Source: Escarpia spicata (taxonomy: Eukaryota; Annelida; Polychaeta; Sabellida; Siboglinidae). Taken from it: 64,000 nucleotides of DNA. The notes under the pieces were generated by a model. That model had not been told where the DNA came from. It made no database searches and saw nothing but the letters and a program-made list of their open reading frames with translations. The translations under genes and the position numbers were made by a program. The DNA lies in contig OZ023207.1 of the NCBI GenBank assembly GCA_963995525.1, positions 3,316,105 through 3,380,104 of the forward strand, given 5' to 3'. Shown in pieces: positions 46,771 to 59,339 of this stretch; the stretch's first letter is position 1, and every line of letters starts with the position of its first letter.

Positions 46771-47020
46771 CTATAAGATAGCTGTAATATATCCAGAAAG
46801 GGTTTGATTTAACAACTCATTGAAATAACTGACGTCTGTCCTTGATGGAATGTCATTTCCATTGCATGCGACATTAAGACTGTCACATTTGCACAATTGT
46901 CTCTTCGTTCCAAACACGATGGATTGGGTTTTACCTAAATGAAGACACCATTTGTTGTCGGTTACAGCTCTTGAATCCAATATCCCATTGGTCAGTTCAT
47001 TTGATATGCCATGCAAAAAT
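46771..47020 (-). pseudogene. LINE reverse transcriptase fragment of another family
   Basis: An 81-codon minus-strand piece reads DNKWCLHLGKTQSIVFGTKR, the conserved L-HLGKTE-ILFG block that follows the RT palm in many CR1/L2-group LINEs, then CNGNDIPSRTDVSYF. Flanking blocks are lost. It belongs to neither LINE-A nor the CR1 copies here. Confidence 0.75.
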
Positions 47021-48940
47021 AGTTAGTTACGCACAGACATTGCTTATACTATTTCTGTGACATATGGCAATCTTTTTATAATAAGGTTGGAATAAATGAA
47101 TTGTAAAAATTGTGACTGTTCACTTACAACATTTTTATTTAAAAAAAATAATAATAAACGGCTAAAACGACTCTGTGGAAATACGAAACTTTCGCCAAAT
47201 ATAGTTGCCCACACTCAGTTTGGTGGCCGGGAATTCTAACACACTGAGCCGATTTCCGGGAAATTGCCGCAAACGAATTATCGGATTATGTTCACCAAGG
47301 ACGAACAATTGGTTAGACATTAATTAACCTGCTTTTTTGCTTGGTACATTTAACACTTTAATAGCCACGTCGAACAAAATCAAATCGTATATAATAATTA
47401 CAATAGACTTTACACATTTGCGACAGTGTGATACTCTTCATTGTTAAATCTGGTGTGCCACACCGGAGAAAGACCAATGGGATATCGGATTCAGGGGTCT
47501 TATCAATCATCCGAGACAACTAATAGTAATGAGGCAATGCCAATAAACGTCGGGACTTCTGCTGTCGCGAAGTTGGTATGCATGGACCGGACGTTAGACC
47601 GAGACATTAAAATCGGAGACTTTAACGCGATTGTCCCGACGTTTGGTGTTGGGCTAATTTTAGACGAGGGGATCCCGGGAAACACCAAATAGTTTTGCGA
47701 AGAGCGCAGGCGCCTCCAGTTACTTCCTTCCGGATAACATTCGTGTGCTTCTATTTGTTGTAAACAAGGACTTGCATTTAGAAGTGTCATTTTATTCACC
47801 CTGATTTTACGTTGATCCTCATGTTTTACAATGTAATCGTGGATATAACAAGAAAGGGAGTCATACATTGACTCACGTATTCCTCTTCCTATTCCTGAGG
47901 TATCTCTCCATGTGTCCTTTGTATCGTTTTTCGCTGCAATCAGCAATGAGCCAGGCCCAATGTTGGTTGCCATTATCATTATGATTATCATGAATTGAAC
48001 CGCTGTCGCCTATCGGCGTCGCTGGCTCCGAAAATGATTTCTCTATTCCATTCGGGCACAGTGATATATCAAAATACGTGTCACTGAAATCTCTTCACGC
48101 TGTTAGCCTATTTTAATATACTGTCTGGTCTTGCAGTTGTTCAAGTGACACGTTCTGGCCAAAGAGTGATTTACACAGCGCAAATAGGACGCACGGTTTT
48201 TATCCTAGTCCTACGCGTCATTTACGTAAATTACGAGATTTGGATTCCATCTATTTTTGTAAGAACTTCACTTAAAACGATTGTTCTAACATCTTGTTTT
48301 CACGGCATTGGAAACACATTCGTTAATGATTTAGAACATAGTTACATTGATACGGAGATATAAATTTTTCGTTAAAGTTCTTATCAAAACAGCATAAAAC
48401 AGTAGGACGCACGATTACTGCTCCACCAGTAAACCTTGGCTCAATTGACTCGAGTAGTGATGTCAAGTGCTTTCAATCTCTTAAAGAAGTTGTTATAACT
48501 CAATTCCAGTATCATTCTGGTCGTCCTCTGTTCATCACTCCTTCGTCGTATATGTCATGGCTCAGTGTTCACCATGTAGATCTTCTTTTTCTTCAGGTTA
48601 TTGTGGAAACCCCGGCAGACGAAGAATAACTCCACAGTTGGTGTAGGGGTGGCATGGGTTTAAACAAAATTAAATGGTTTAAAATATAATGAAAAACAAG
48701 TTAGAAGGTTAAAAAGGTTATAAGATTAAAACATAAAAAAGTTTTAAAAGAACATTGTTTTGCAGTTACATTATTCGTAACGGTTGGGAATAATAATAAC
48801 AAAGAATAAAAAAACATAGATATAAAGGGTTTAGAAGGCTAAGATTCCGCATTATAACCGTAGTGGCTATTGTTCCACAATGCAGTGGTAGTATTATGTT
48901 ACTCTTGTGGAAACTGTTGTTTTGTTAAAGGAAGTTTTTT
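47021..48940. other. Mostly non-coding; one unassigned 162-codon frame
   Basis: The minus-strand frame 47,503-47,991 (contains WRDTSGIGRGIRESMYDSL and LNASPCLQQIEAHECYPEG) is the longest here. A plus-strand frame overlaps it at 47,441-47,692. I recognise neither, and neither has a supporting domain, so coding status is open. The remainder shows no feature. Confidence 0.3.
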
Positions 48941-48950
48941 CATTTTCTAA

Positions 48951-49200
48951 ATGGAATTACTCTTAACAAAGGAGGTGGTCTGGCAGAGGATTGCCGAAAA
49001 AGTGAATGCTGTGAAGGGCAATGGGCTCACAGTGGCCCAGATAAAAGAGATGAAAATACATGAAACAAGCCGTTTGATAAAGACGGCTCAAATAAAAACC
49101 AGAGGCATGGAGAACCTCTACCTGAAGTGCCCTATGAGAACTTGGCGGGATCATCGTCTCATTGACAACACCGACATGGTGGATCGTTCAGATGGTAAAT
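48951..49200 (+). pseudogene. Myb/SANT-like DNA-binding exon, partial
   Basis: The frame includes VWQRIAEKVNAVKGNGLTVAQIKEM, the second and third helices of a Myb/SANT-like (trihelix) domain as found in Harbinger-type transposon accessory proteins and their domesticated relatives. The first helix with its Trp is not visible. A GTAAATG at 49,195 could be a splice donor after SDG. The second half of this exon is repeated, broken, at 61,337. Probably a transposon-derived fragment. Confidence 0.6.
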
Positions 49201-49995
49201 GTCCTGTAATCTTGCATTAAAATTTACATCACCTTAAATTATTTATATTTTTGTCTTGTTTCAATGACAATACATTTTATCCTAGCATTACTCTGGCAAA
49301 TCAGTTAAGGTAACATTTGAAGATCAATGGCAGACCATAAGCCTGTAAAGTTATTTCAGTGGTCAAATTTGTTACAGCATTTCCGTAGACCTTTTACAAA
49401 TAGAGCGATATAGTTTACACTTAGCGGCAGTGGTATTTGAGCGTTGTGTGGGAGTCTCAACCCCTTCTGGTGTTTGTATTTTGCAATGAAAAACAGTATT
49501 AGATGTGCACATCTACTGATACCGTATATTGGGTGTATGTTGTAGTACCACTGGTTGTCCCATCATCACCAACTCTTGAGCAAGAAAGTATCGTGATGAT
49601 TAACAACATACATGTATTCTAGGTAAATTATAATATACAACACACTAGTGAGAATTAGTCATGTCATTCATATTCACAATAAATGGGCTAGATCGTCTTA
49701 AAAGTAAAGTATAACTTAACTTCTTTTTATATAAATATATAAGAAACCTGGTAGAAGTCCAGATCAATGTTATATTTAAATGCGTACTAGTATACTTCTT
49801 CACTTGTTTTTAATTATCTACCAACCACACAGTTTTTAACTGGTTACATCAACATTGTGTTAAATGCTGTATCTGAAGATGTCCCTGTGGTACAGCCCTC
49901 AAGCAGCTGTGGGATACATTGGTAGTGGTCCATGCCACACAGTGGTCCACTTTCTTCCTGCAGTGGTTCAACGGCAACTACCAAAGAGACAAGAA
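49080..49995 (+). repeat. Two-copy repeat, copy 1 (with 61,337-62,640)
   Basis: Starts in the Myb-like exon and continues through non-coding sequence to gtggtccactttcttcctgcag at about 49,962. The copy at 61,337-62,640 is colinear but has about 455 bp extra at 61,885-62,345. The colinear length and the exon at one end suggest a DNA transposon or a duplicated host segment. Confidence 0.85.
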
Positions 49996-51650
49996 GAAAA
50001 AATGGCTGACTCCTGATTGCCGATGCAGTGTCCCGTATTTTTAAAATGGCTGCATTATGAAATGAAAAAATGCGGTGCAATCACAGAAATGATACAGCTA
50101 AATATAAAGCTTGCCCTATAAATATAACAATTAAAGCAACCGGGATGCATCATCAATGAAACATAGCATGAACAATGGACAGAAAGTAATATATATTATC
50201 CCTAGTTTCAATAGGAAGTTACGTCAACCTGGTTTTGGCAATAAGGCATTTATTATGCCCATTTATATATTTGACTGCAAGCGTACCACAGTAGATACTG
50301 CAATGTTGAAGTGTCAGAATATATGTCAGAATGAACTATTTGAATATTAGCTACACTATTTTATCATTTGGATAAAATATATTTAAGCAAATTAATTAGC
50401 TTGTGTATTCTGTTGAAAATAACATTTTTAGTGTATACCTTCAACGTCGGTTATGAAGAATGATTTTCTTAGACTTGGGCCATATTGGTCATGACATTGG
50501 ATTGATGAAAATCGGATCTGCATCACAGATTTTCTGAAAGTAAAAGAATAATTAAAGTTGTTGACGGCAAGTTTATATTTTGCAAGCGTGATCAGCATAT
50601 CTGGAACAGTCATTCTCTTGAGTCGTGCAGATTTTCGTTCTTGAGAAAATGGTGTAAGTTCAGCAAAATCCACGAAGAAGCCAACGTTGGGTCACGTGAA
50701 CGTGGAACAATTCAGAAGGGGGTCAAGCAAACTCTTCTAGAAATGCGGATTGACTGAAGATGAGTTCCAGTCAGTTGAATTCTTGATGAAAAGGATAGCG
50801 ACCCATCTTCTCAGAGGAGGAACTTTCGATGTGAAAGACGGACCTCGTGGTGTGCCACAGAGCAAGTGCGATGACATAGTCAGACACTTGGTTTGTTGAT
50901 GCCAGTGAATATAGTTCAGTTCTGGAGCGGAATGCCTATCAACGACACTTCTTTCGACATGATTGACGCCGAGTGACACAATGTAGTATACCCTACCTGT
51001 CGTAGCTTTTGCTTTTATACCGGTACTTTTGTTTAATTGCTGTTTTAAAGCAAGAATGTCAATCTACGATGATTATATGAAACTGCAAGTTTGCAATTTG
51101 CATCCACGAGGGACAACATAGTAAATAAACTGACTGATTAAATTTGGTTTAACAGTAAATCAACTTACTGATTAAAAATGTTTTTTAAAGATTGTGTACT
51201 GTCATTTTTCAATATCATTTTGTCATCTCCAGTTATAGTTTGTTCTGACATGATTTAATAGTACTTGTTTCCTTTTGTCATAAAATTGTGTTGATATCGA
51301 TCGCATAATAAAATGACAAAAGGGAGTAACACTAAGTCACCAAACACTCTGTAAAACCCGAAGTATTGATATATAATAGTCATTCTTATAAATACGCAAT
51401 TGCCAGCTCCAGTTGTAGTTTGTTCTGACAAGATTTAATAGCACTTGCAGTACTGTTACAGTACTGCTGGTCGAATCGAATGCTAGATTTGACACGCTGT
51501 TTTGTAAACAATCTGAACACACTTGCATAAATTATCAATATTCTAGACAACTAGCTGTTATATTACATCGATGGCATGCAAACAAGTTGTGAGATAAGTT
51601 GTTTAGAGTAACATACGATTGTTGTTCAACGACGGAAACATGCTTCGCAA
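49996..51650. other. Non-coding; short internal duplication
   Basis: Blocks near 51,228-51,275 and 51,408-51,450 share ctccagtt(a/g)tagtttgttctgaca(t/a)gatttaatag, a duplication about 180 bp apart. Open frames at 50,156-50,979 show no motif. Confidence 0.5.
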
Positions 51651-51652
51651 CC

Positions 51653-52387
51653 ACGACAACAGATGTTATTTATGGAAAGGTCTATACTTGTATAGACCAC
51701 GACCACAGATGTTATTTATGGAAAGGTCTATACTTGTATAGACCACGACAACATATGTTATTTATGGAAAGGTCTATACTTGTATAGACCACGACAACAG
51801 ATGTTATTTATGGAAAAGTCTATACTTGTATAGACCACGATAACATATGTTATTTATGGAAAGGTCTATACTAGTATAGACCACGACAACATATGATATT
51901 TATGGAAAGGTCTATACTTGTATAGACCACGACAACATATGTTATTTATGGAAAGGTCTATACTAGTATAGACCACGAAAACAGATGTTATTTATGGAAA
52001 GATCTATACTTGTATAGACCACGACAATAGATGTTATTTATGGAAAGGTCAATACTTGTATAGACCACGACAACAGATGTTATTTATGGAAAGGTCTATA
52101 CTTGTATAGACCACGACAACAGATGTTATTTATGGAAAGGTCTATACTTGTATAGACCACGACAACAGATGTTATTTATGGAAAGGTCTATACTTGTATA
52201 GACCACGACAACAGATGTTATTTATGGAAAGGTCTATACTTGTATAGACCACGACAACAGATGTTATTTATGGAAAGGTCTATACTTGTATAGACCACGA
52301 CAACAGATGTTATTTATGGAAAGGTCTATACTTGTATAGACCACGACAACAGATTTTATTTATGGAAAGGTCTATACTTGTATAGAC
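51653..52387. repeat. 46-bp satellite, 16 units, each with a hairpin
   Basis: The tract atgttatttatgg recurs every 46 bases from 51,663 to 52,353 with few substitutions. Each unit holds GGTCTATAC-TT-GTATAGACC, a 9-bp inverted repeat with a 2-base centre. Units near 51,847 and 51,939 have CTAG at the centre, making a perfect 20-base palindrome. The period is not a multiple of three, so no protein repeat is encoded. There are no variable spacers. Confidence 0.98.
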
Positions 52388-53850
52388 GTGTTTGAAAGAT
52401 GCAAAGTACGGGACCGTTCATTGTCTTTCCTATGGCTACTACAACTCAAGTCAAGTACAACTATGTAGACAGTCGAACAAAACGTGAAAGATATGCTTTC
52501 ATCACTATCACCGATATGCCCCGACGGCGAAGAGGTACCGCCTTTTCTGATAGTTGTTCTACTAAAATGCGTCGTCCGAAAATCCTGTTTGCGTCGCGCG
52601 TAATATTTCGTCGAACATGATAACTTTTGGTCGGACTATTATACTTCCAGTGACTATATCCGACTAACAACGTATTTATTGAAATATCCAGTGACGTCTC
52701 AAAGATATATGCAAGGTAAAGTTCGATAATAACTACTCTGAGTCCTTAATTACCTGAACAGTGGTTTGATGGAGTTGATTCTTTTCGATTAACGAAATAA
52801 TTATGTTGTTGTTGTGGCGCTAGAATGCAGTAATTGGTCTCATTAACTCATCCGATCACATAAACATAACGGCAAAGTCAGCCATTAATTACGAAATTGT
52901 CAGATACAACTGCGTTTAGGCCAGCGTCATCGCGGGTCTAAAAATCGTGTCGTTTCGTCCAGCGGAAAGTCCGAGACTTCTAATTGTCTGCTTTCATGCA
53001 TAGCGATTATCCGGTCAATGTCCCGACGTTCTTAACTAGTCCCAGACAACGCTCATTGTCTCGGTTCATGCATAAGACCCCAGGGGTTTTAACTATACAC
53101 TGACAGATTCCATTTCGAAACTCAAGTTTGCCTCTATAACTGCTACACCGTGTGTATCCTTTCCCGAGGCAAACAAGTCTGAGATGTCCGCATACAACAC
53201 AGGCTTTCGTTTTATTGCTGCAGACATGAAGGTATGAACGCAGAGCATACTGTATTTTATGCAATGGCCAGGACAGGCCTAGTGCGGGTAGTGAGGTAAC
53301 TGGCTGAGGCGATAATTACTTCCAGCTGTCTGGCTTAATAAAACCGCCCAGCGCCTTCAGCCAATCATGACATTCCAGGATTAGGCCCCAGCCTACGATG
53401 TGGATTACCGGTTAAGCCGCCACTTGCGCGTTAGGGATCTGTGTGTCATGTCGTGTATATCCTGATATTTCTAAATCCGCCCTCCTCCCCACCTTTTTGC
53501 CTAGGCACGTTTAGTTATACAACTACTGTACACCGTTGGTAAAAAAATAAGTTGGAAAATGTCGCAACGCTTTCCCAAATTTCGGAGTTAACACAGGGCA
53601 TATACCAAATTCTTGAATGTGTTGGGTTTTGGTGCGTCGACAGGCTTTTTGTTTTACAAACGGTATATATTTTTCCTTATGTTTATACAGGATAGGCGGA
53701 ATGGCCCCACCTTTTTGTAATTGCATGTGTCTATTGGTGGTGGAATGTTTGTATTGTTTGCTTAGGTTTATATTCATAGTGGTTTTATACTTCTATAGCG
53801 ACAAATAATGTATGTCTGTATATTGTCGTCATGTTGTAGGAATGTGTGCC
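52388..53850. other. Non-coding, no recognisable feature
   Basis: Mixed composition, short frames without motifs (for example 52,399-52,620 and 53,007-53,264). A GC-richer stretch at 53,265-53,420 might be a SINE relic but has no A or B box I can defend. Confidence 0.4.
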
Positions 53851-54990
53851 TGAGAAACTTTGATGGGGCTGTACAAGGGTTCAGTTTCCCATCTGGTTTG
53901 CATGTTATACATCACATTCCTACTATCTTTATGCCCAAAAGTGGCTGCATTAGATGCAATCCACTTTTCAATAAAAACGTCATCCTTTGGCCAATTTCAA
54001 TTCTCAAACTACAATGGGCTTGTGTTGGTTATTGCATAAAGGTCATTTACATATAACAGGAACTGTAGCAGCCCATGTATGGAACCTTGTGGTACGCCGC
54101 AAGTTATACATTTGGCCCCAGACATATTTCATAAACATTGGTAACTAATATTCTACCGGTCAACTATGATATAAACCAACATACAATTATTTCACCTGCA
54201 TCTAAACTTAAAAAAATAGTTCTTTGTTTTGTACATCCAACAAAACCATGCCTACTTAAGTACCACTTTCTTGCTTAATATAATCAGTTAGGTGCAACAA
54301 GCTTGTACCAGTGGAATACGACGACCGAAAATAACATTGAAGTTTATATAATAATTTAACTATGAAGTGATTGAATTAATTGAAGACATTGTTTCGAACA
54401 CTTCAGAAATTATACGTAACACTGAAGAATGTCTGTAGTTAGCAACATCGGTCTCATTATTCTCCCTATATAGTGGGAAAACCATAGCCATCTTCAAATA
54501 AGCGGGAATATCCCCAGTAGTTTCTGATCAGTTTACAATGTGAGTAAGAAGTTTAGATATTACAGAAGAAGCATCTTTTCAGTGATATTTACTAGGCCTA
54601 ACATATTTTCCAGAACATTTTCTTACAATAAAAATCAATAACATGAGTTTTACCAAAACGACCGGAATTCTCTGGTACCTTTTCAACAAGTGATGATGCA
54701 ATAGAAGTGAAGAATTCATTAAAATTAATGACAACAGTAAATTCCCCTCTTTTGACGCAAAGCTATTTGAACATGGTATATTTCTGTTAATGCTTCATCC
54801 AAATCCTTATCATCACCAACAGATAAGCAAGGGGACAAAATTGTAAACTCTAAATACGTCCCAAGACCCTCATTATAGCGGCTACTAGCACCCTTATTGC
54901 TTGTCTCATCCTAACAATCTTGATATCGTTTAAAAGTTTACGTATTCTGCTATTCTAATTTGTAAATGGTTTCCCGGTAATCTTTCTTAA
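53850..54990 (-). pseudogene. Degenerate LINE ('LINE-D'), RT region
   Basis: In minus-strand order: FNEFFTSIASSLVEKVP (about 54,722-54,670), TGDIPAYLKMAMVFPLYREN and NYRHSSVL (about 54,510-54,420), then CGVPQGSIHGLLQFLLYVNDL (about 54,100-54,035). These are the pre-RT, RT entry and RT motif blocks of a CR1/L2-group LINE. Many stops. The pre-RT portion is duplicated at 63,648-64,000. Confidence 0.82.
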
Positions 54991-55253
54991 AATAACTTAT
55001 AAAAGGACATACATGTCGCTTCCGGTGTTTTAGACACTGGCAAACGATGTTGATTCGTCGACACAGTTAAACTATTTACCGATTGAGGCGCAACTTTATG
55101 ATTTCATGCTAAAAGCTCCACCCACTTTTAAACGACGGCGAAACTAACATTCTCGAAGTCGGCGTTACGTCACAATCTCGTTTATCAACCAAGCAGTGCA
55201 AAAAATGTTGACCTTTAACCACCGTAGGGTGGCTTCGGACACCCAAATACCAA

Positions 55254-56160
55254 TCATAATGAACAAGCAAACGGCGTCGAATGAGGGTTAGTTGATAGAG
55301 GTTTCCTTATGGCAACCATTTTGAACACAGTCACCCAGCACAGGTTGTTCGTCGAAATGAGACTGAACCAAGTCGAGCAAAATGTTAGTGTCCTGGGAAG
55401 TATTGGTTGGAGTTCGTTAAGAACAGTTGTTGATAGCTTCGAACACACGGCCGCGCTTACAGATATCTTTTAAAATCCGTTTGCGAGATCAGACAGCGCG
55501 AGAGACAACATTAAGTGCGTCATCATCGTCATCATCACCTTCGTCTTCAACATCTTACTCTTCTTCATAATCTTCATATTTATATTCATCACCGTCATTT
55601 TTGTCACATCTTTTCGTCATATTCTTTATCTTCGTCTTAACCAACATCTTCATTTTCAGTGTAACAATACTCTTCACCCTAATCATCGTAATCTCCGTCC
55701 TCATCATCATATTGTGTGTGTGTGTGTGCGTGTGAGAGAGAGAGAGAGAGAGAGCGTGCGTGCGTGCGTGCGTGCGTGTCCGCGCGCATGTAGGGTTTAC
55801 GTGTTGTAGTCAAATCTTTTTTTACATTAATTGATGGTCAGTCATTGTTAGTACCAAATTCGCCTGAATATTCTTACAAAGTGTGCAAACCTGAAATTAT
55901 TACAAAAAGGATCTCAATGTCATTATAATAATGTTATTACATAATTACATTATTACGGTTTGTTGTAAAGTGGGCATGTTTTTATTACAATATGGGTCGA
56001 TTGTTACAAAATGGGTCGTAACAGTCGTGCAATCTTCGCGCAGTTGGGGGTATTTCACAATAATGATTAAAGCGATCACGAGAGAGTTCAATGCTATGTT
56101 CAGTACGGTGATTACGCTGATGATAACTGGCTTGATATCGTCGATCTCCAAAGTACCCAT
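55254..56160 (-). pseudogene. G7: GPCR, second subfamily, TM1-TM3 split by a microsatellite-rich insert
   Basis: TM1 is encoded at 56,160-56,030 (TLEIDDIKPVIISVITVLNI, KYPQLRED), TM2 at about 55,513-55,470 (LMLSLALSDLANGF) and TM3 at 55,410-55,260 (FCSTWFSLISTNNLCWVTVFKMVAIRKP). Between TM1 and TM2, 55,514-56,025 is foreign: CATC/CTTC-rich and GT/GA/GC microsatellite sequence. FKM stands at the DRY position. TM4-TM7 are missing and the frame breaks after TM2. The same subfamily is seen at 61,060. Confidence 0.85.
55711..55790. repeat. Compound GT / GA / GCGT microsatellite
   Basis: Successive runs of GT, GAGA and GCGT within the insert that splits G7. Confidence 0.95.
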
Positions 56161-56240
56161 GTTGTTGAAAGGCTGTGCGTTTCCACCGTGGCACGTTCAC
56201 GTGTTGACAACTGCAGACGTCGCCTTGTTGTGTTATTAAT

Positions 56241-57834
56241 GATTCGGGTACTAGAGACCAAGCAACGATTTGTCCCATCTCTAAGCACCGCGAAATGGTA
56301 CTAAATTGACAATGCGTTGTGATTAACAATTCTCACTCGAGCCTCCCCGATATTTGAAGCGCCTACGCATTATCATGCTACTAATTTGATTACTTCGCTG
56401 GTTGCTGTTCCTTTGTAAATTGCTCGTTCCAATTATTAACTTGATACTATTTTCACGTTGTACGAGAACGTGGAGTAGGATTTCTGTCATCATATCAGTT
56501 TCTAATGTTACAATTAGTGGCGTAATGAAATTATTAAAGGTATTGAATTCACACTCAGCATCACTTAAGTACTGTCACATAGCGTGGCGTTGAGGCTAAT
56601 AAAAATAAATAAATCTGGCAACTTTAAAGCCGCATAAAAGAAAAGAACATGTTCCAAGCAAGCATTAAGTAGAAAGATCCACTGACGTTGTTCTTGTATT
56701 CGACAGATCAATGGTGCCACTGTCAAGCCACAACTGATTTGAACGTTCTCTTTTTGCATTACTTTTAGAGTAGAGATGAACGTTTAATCTGACCAAAGCT
56801 CTTAACGCGTATTGTCTATCACTACACGCTACAGAATGGGCAGTTTATTATAGGTACATAACTTCTCCTCGACAATTTCCGTGCATTGTTTGTTCGACAT
56901 AAAGAAGGACGTTTCACGTTGGATCACACGACGCTGACCAAAGCTCTTAACGCGTATTGGCTATCACTACACCTACGTAAGTTTAGCCACTGTTCTTGTC
57001 AGGAGATTCCAGGAAACAACTTAACTTCCAACCGCAATTCAAGGAAATGCTTATATTTACTGAAACGAACAACCACAATACGTAATAAAGGGATACTATT
57101 TCCAAAATACAAAACAAATACAAAACATCTAAATTGTGTCAGGTCATTGGTTACCAGGCCATGCGGTAGATAATAGTTACAACAAATCAGTATGCGAGGG
57201 GCAAAGGCCTAGTGATATTAATGTAGCAAGAAACGCTCCTGGAGTAAGTTGAAGCCGAGTGTTAATCGCACCAAAGCTTATTCCAAAATCAATACGGCAA
57301 AGTGGACAAGGTGCATGTACGCAATGCCTTCTTAGTAGAGCTTCTTAACTCTTGTAACACTCAGATGACAATAGAGTCAAGACTGATGCACATGTGCAGA
57401 AGTAGGTACTAGTTAACACATTATGTCGACCAGAACAATTCCTCTTAAGGGGTATAAATTATCATAGTACCCACCTGAATGCCACGAAAATATTTCACTT
57501 GGCATGTCACCACGTCTAAGTAACAGCAAATAGAATAACATAATAAGTGGCCGCATTCCGTATTTAAAACGTTGTGACTGATCGATCGTAGCGTCGCCTG
57601 TCCGCAGTAGAGCCATGGCCAGCCATGGCCAGCCATGGCCATCATTGTGCGGTTTTTATTTGCCACAATAGTAGTAAAAAGACTAGATTTGAGTTTGTTT
57701 CGGTTTCCCCGAGAAGATGAAAGGTTGGTTCACCAAACTATTTTACCAAAAATAATACAAACTGTAATTTGTAACTGAAATAATCGTTATAAAAGTAACT
57801 ATTCAGTCTATTTGGCGATATTTAAGGGTGCATT
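56241..57834. other. Non-coding; short direct repeats
   Basis: ctgaccaaagctcttaacgc recurs at about 56,789 and 56,935. Three perfect copies of the decamer agccatggcc occupy 57,611-57,640. The 95-codon frame at 56,886-57,173 is basic and unrecognised. Confidence 0.45.
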
Positions 57835-58860
57835 CTATTGTACCAATGAGTGTAAAATAATAAGCGGCCGCAGTTCACAATTTTGCGTGATTCCGCGATA
57901 GCAGCTATTGTAGTTTATTACTCTTTTTAGATGTTGCAAATGAATACAAAACACTCGCAGGGAGGACCTGCACAAAACAAAACATGCCAAATATATCAAT
58001 GCCAACTGGAAGGTGGAGTGTCTGCAAAAGGAGATACTTACGTTGACATACATTGTAAAGGGGATGGAGACGAGGATAAGCAAGGAGACAGGTGAAATGG
58101 AGAGAGATGACAGGGAGAGAGTTGGGAATACTGTGAGACTGAGGGAGCAGACTAGTGGCAAGAAGACTGAGGAAAGGAGACAGAGAGGAGAGAAGGTGAT
58201 TGGAGGGGAAGAAATGGGAGAATAGACGACCGAAAACATGATAGGCGTGACGGTGACAGTGGAGAAAGTGACCGTAGAAAAGGAGGTAGGATAAAAAAGG
58301 GACGGGAGAGGAGAGAATAAAATGTGATGGAAGGAAAGATGAAGGAACGAAACGAAGTGAGAGTAAATGTTGTAAAAGAGAATATGACAGGAGGAAAGGG
58401 GACAAGAGAAAAAGTGACAGGAAAGAATGGAACGGAAGAAAATGTGACAGGAGAGAAGAAGGCAGTGGGAAAAGACAACAACTAGATTGATGCACACCGG
58501 AGAAGGAGCTATTCTGAGGCAGCGATTGAGGGGGCAAGGAGAAAAGAGTGGAAGTCGTTGTTTGTCTTCCGGGGGTTAGGATAGAGCATGTGATTGAAAG
58601 GGTACAGAAAGAGTCTATATTAGTACTCGTCGGGACAAATAATGCAGACAGGGAGTGAGCAACTGGGATAATATAGAAGAACAGACAGTTAGTGTGGAAG
58701 CTAAAGAAGAAAAGAGTTTAACATATTATTCTCTCAGGAATTCTTAATGTAACATGCATGCTGTAAATCAGCTGCACTGCGGACAGGCTGTGCTGCGATC
58801 GCGGAATCACACACAATTGTGAAGTGCGACCTCTTATTGTTTTAACTCTTTGGTAATAGG
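57835..58860. mobile_element. About 1.0-kb element with inverted termini, carrying a CR1 ORF1 piece
   Basis: 57,835-57,907 and 58,788-58,860 are inverted repeats of about 70 bp with mismatches and small gaps, sharing TTCACAATT and GTGATTCCGCGAT. The interior is strongly purine-rich on the plus strand and from about 58,300 resembles the CR1 leader and ORF1 start at 25,040-25,279. Target duplication is not clear. Confidence 0.65.
58330..58690 (+). pseudogene. CR1 ORF1 (SGNH esterase-type) remnant
   Basis: Purine-rich leader, then VVVCLPGVRIEHVIERVQ and LVLVGTNNADRE (about 58,558-58,660). GTNNA is the block III-like motif of SGNH hydrolases. The catalytic GDS of block I is lost in a deletion near 58,545. 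Confidence 0.7.
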
Positions 58861-59339
58861 TTCGAGTATGCTATCATTACACAATAGTTTTGAATGACCA
58901 GTCGACTTAAATCATATGTAAAATGATTATAGTATTGTATCTTTTGAATATGTAAGATGAAGCACATTTTGTAAGTATTACTCCATTGAAACACTCCACT
59001 GAACATTCCAATAATGTTCACCCCATACTCAGATTACATTGGACTATATTATAAACAAATACTCAGCAAGACGCAGCAGTATTGCTTTGTTAATAGGGAC
59101 CACTCATTATCACACCACAGAGTTAAAGGTTTCTCCCGCGAAAGTGTCCGTAAGCCACTTTTTCTTCACCAAGATATCGAGAAAAAGCGACCGAAAACTG
59201 ACGATCTTCACTCAACTCAATAACGGCAAAATAGCGTCCTGTTAAAGAGAAGGTGCTACCAACAGCGTTGTCTTCCCTCATTGTCTCTTGGAACCTTAAT
59301 GCATGCATGTTTGGTTTGCCAGCTACTTCAGACCTTCCA
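58861..59339. other. Non-coding, no recognisable feature
   Basis: Short overlapping frames on both strands at 59,014-59,347 show no motif. Confidence 0.45.

Noticed and set aside
47503..47991. 162-codon minus-strand frame as a host gene
   Set aside because: No domain, homologous block or splice structure recognised, and an overlapping plus-strand frame exists; left as unassigned only.
51653..52387. CRISPR-like array (regular repeats at constant spacing)
   Set aside because: The whole 46-bp unit is repeated, without unique spacers, in an animal genome; it is a satellite.
55700..55790. Z-DNA or regulatory element at the GT/GC run
   Set aside because: A compound microsatellite in a pseudogene insert explains it; no evidence of function.
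57835..58537. Two overlapping minus-strand frames of 210 and 220 codons, rich in Ser, Leu, Phe and Pro
   Set aside because: They are antisense translations of a purine-rich repeat tract; composition alone keeps them open.
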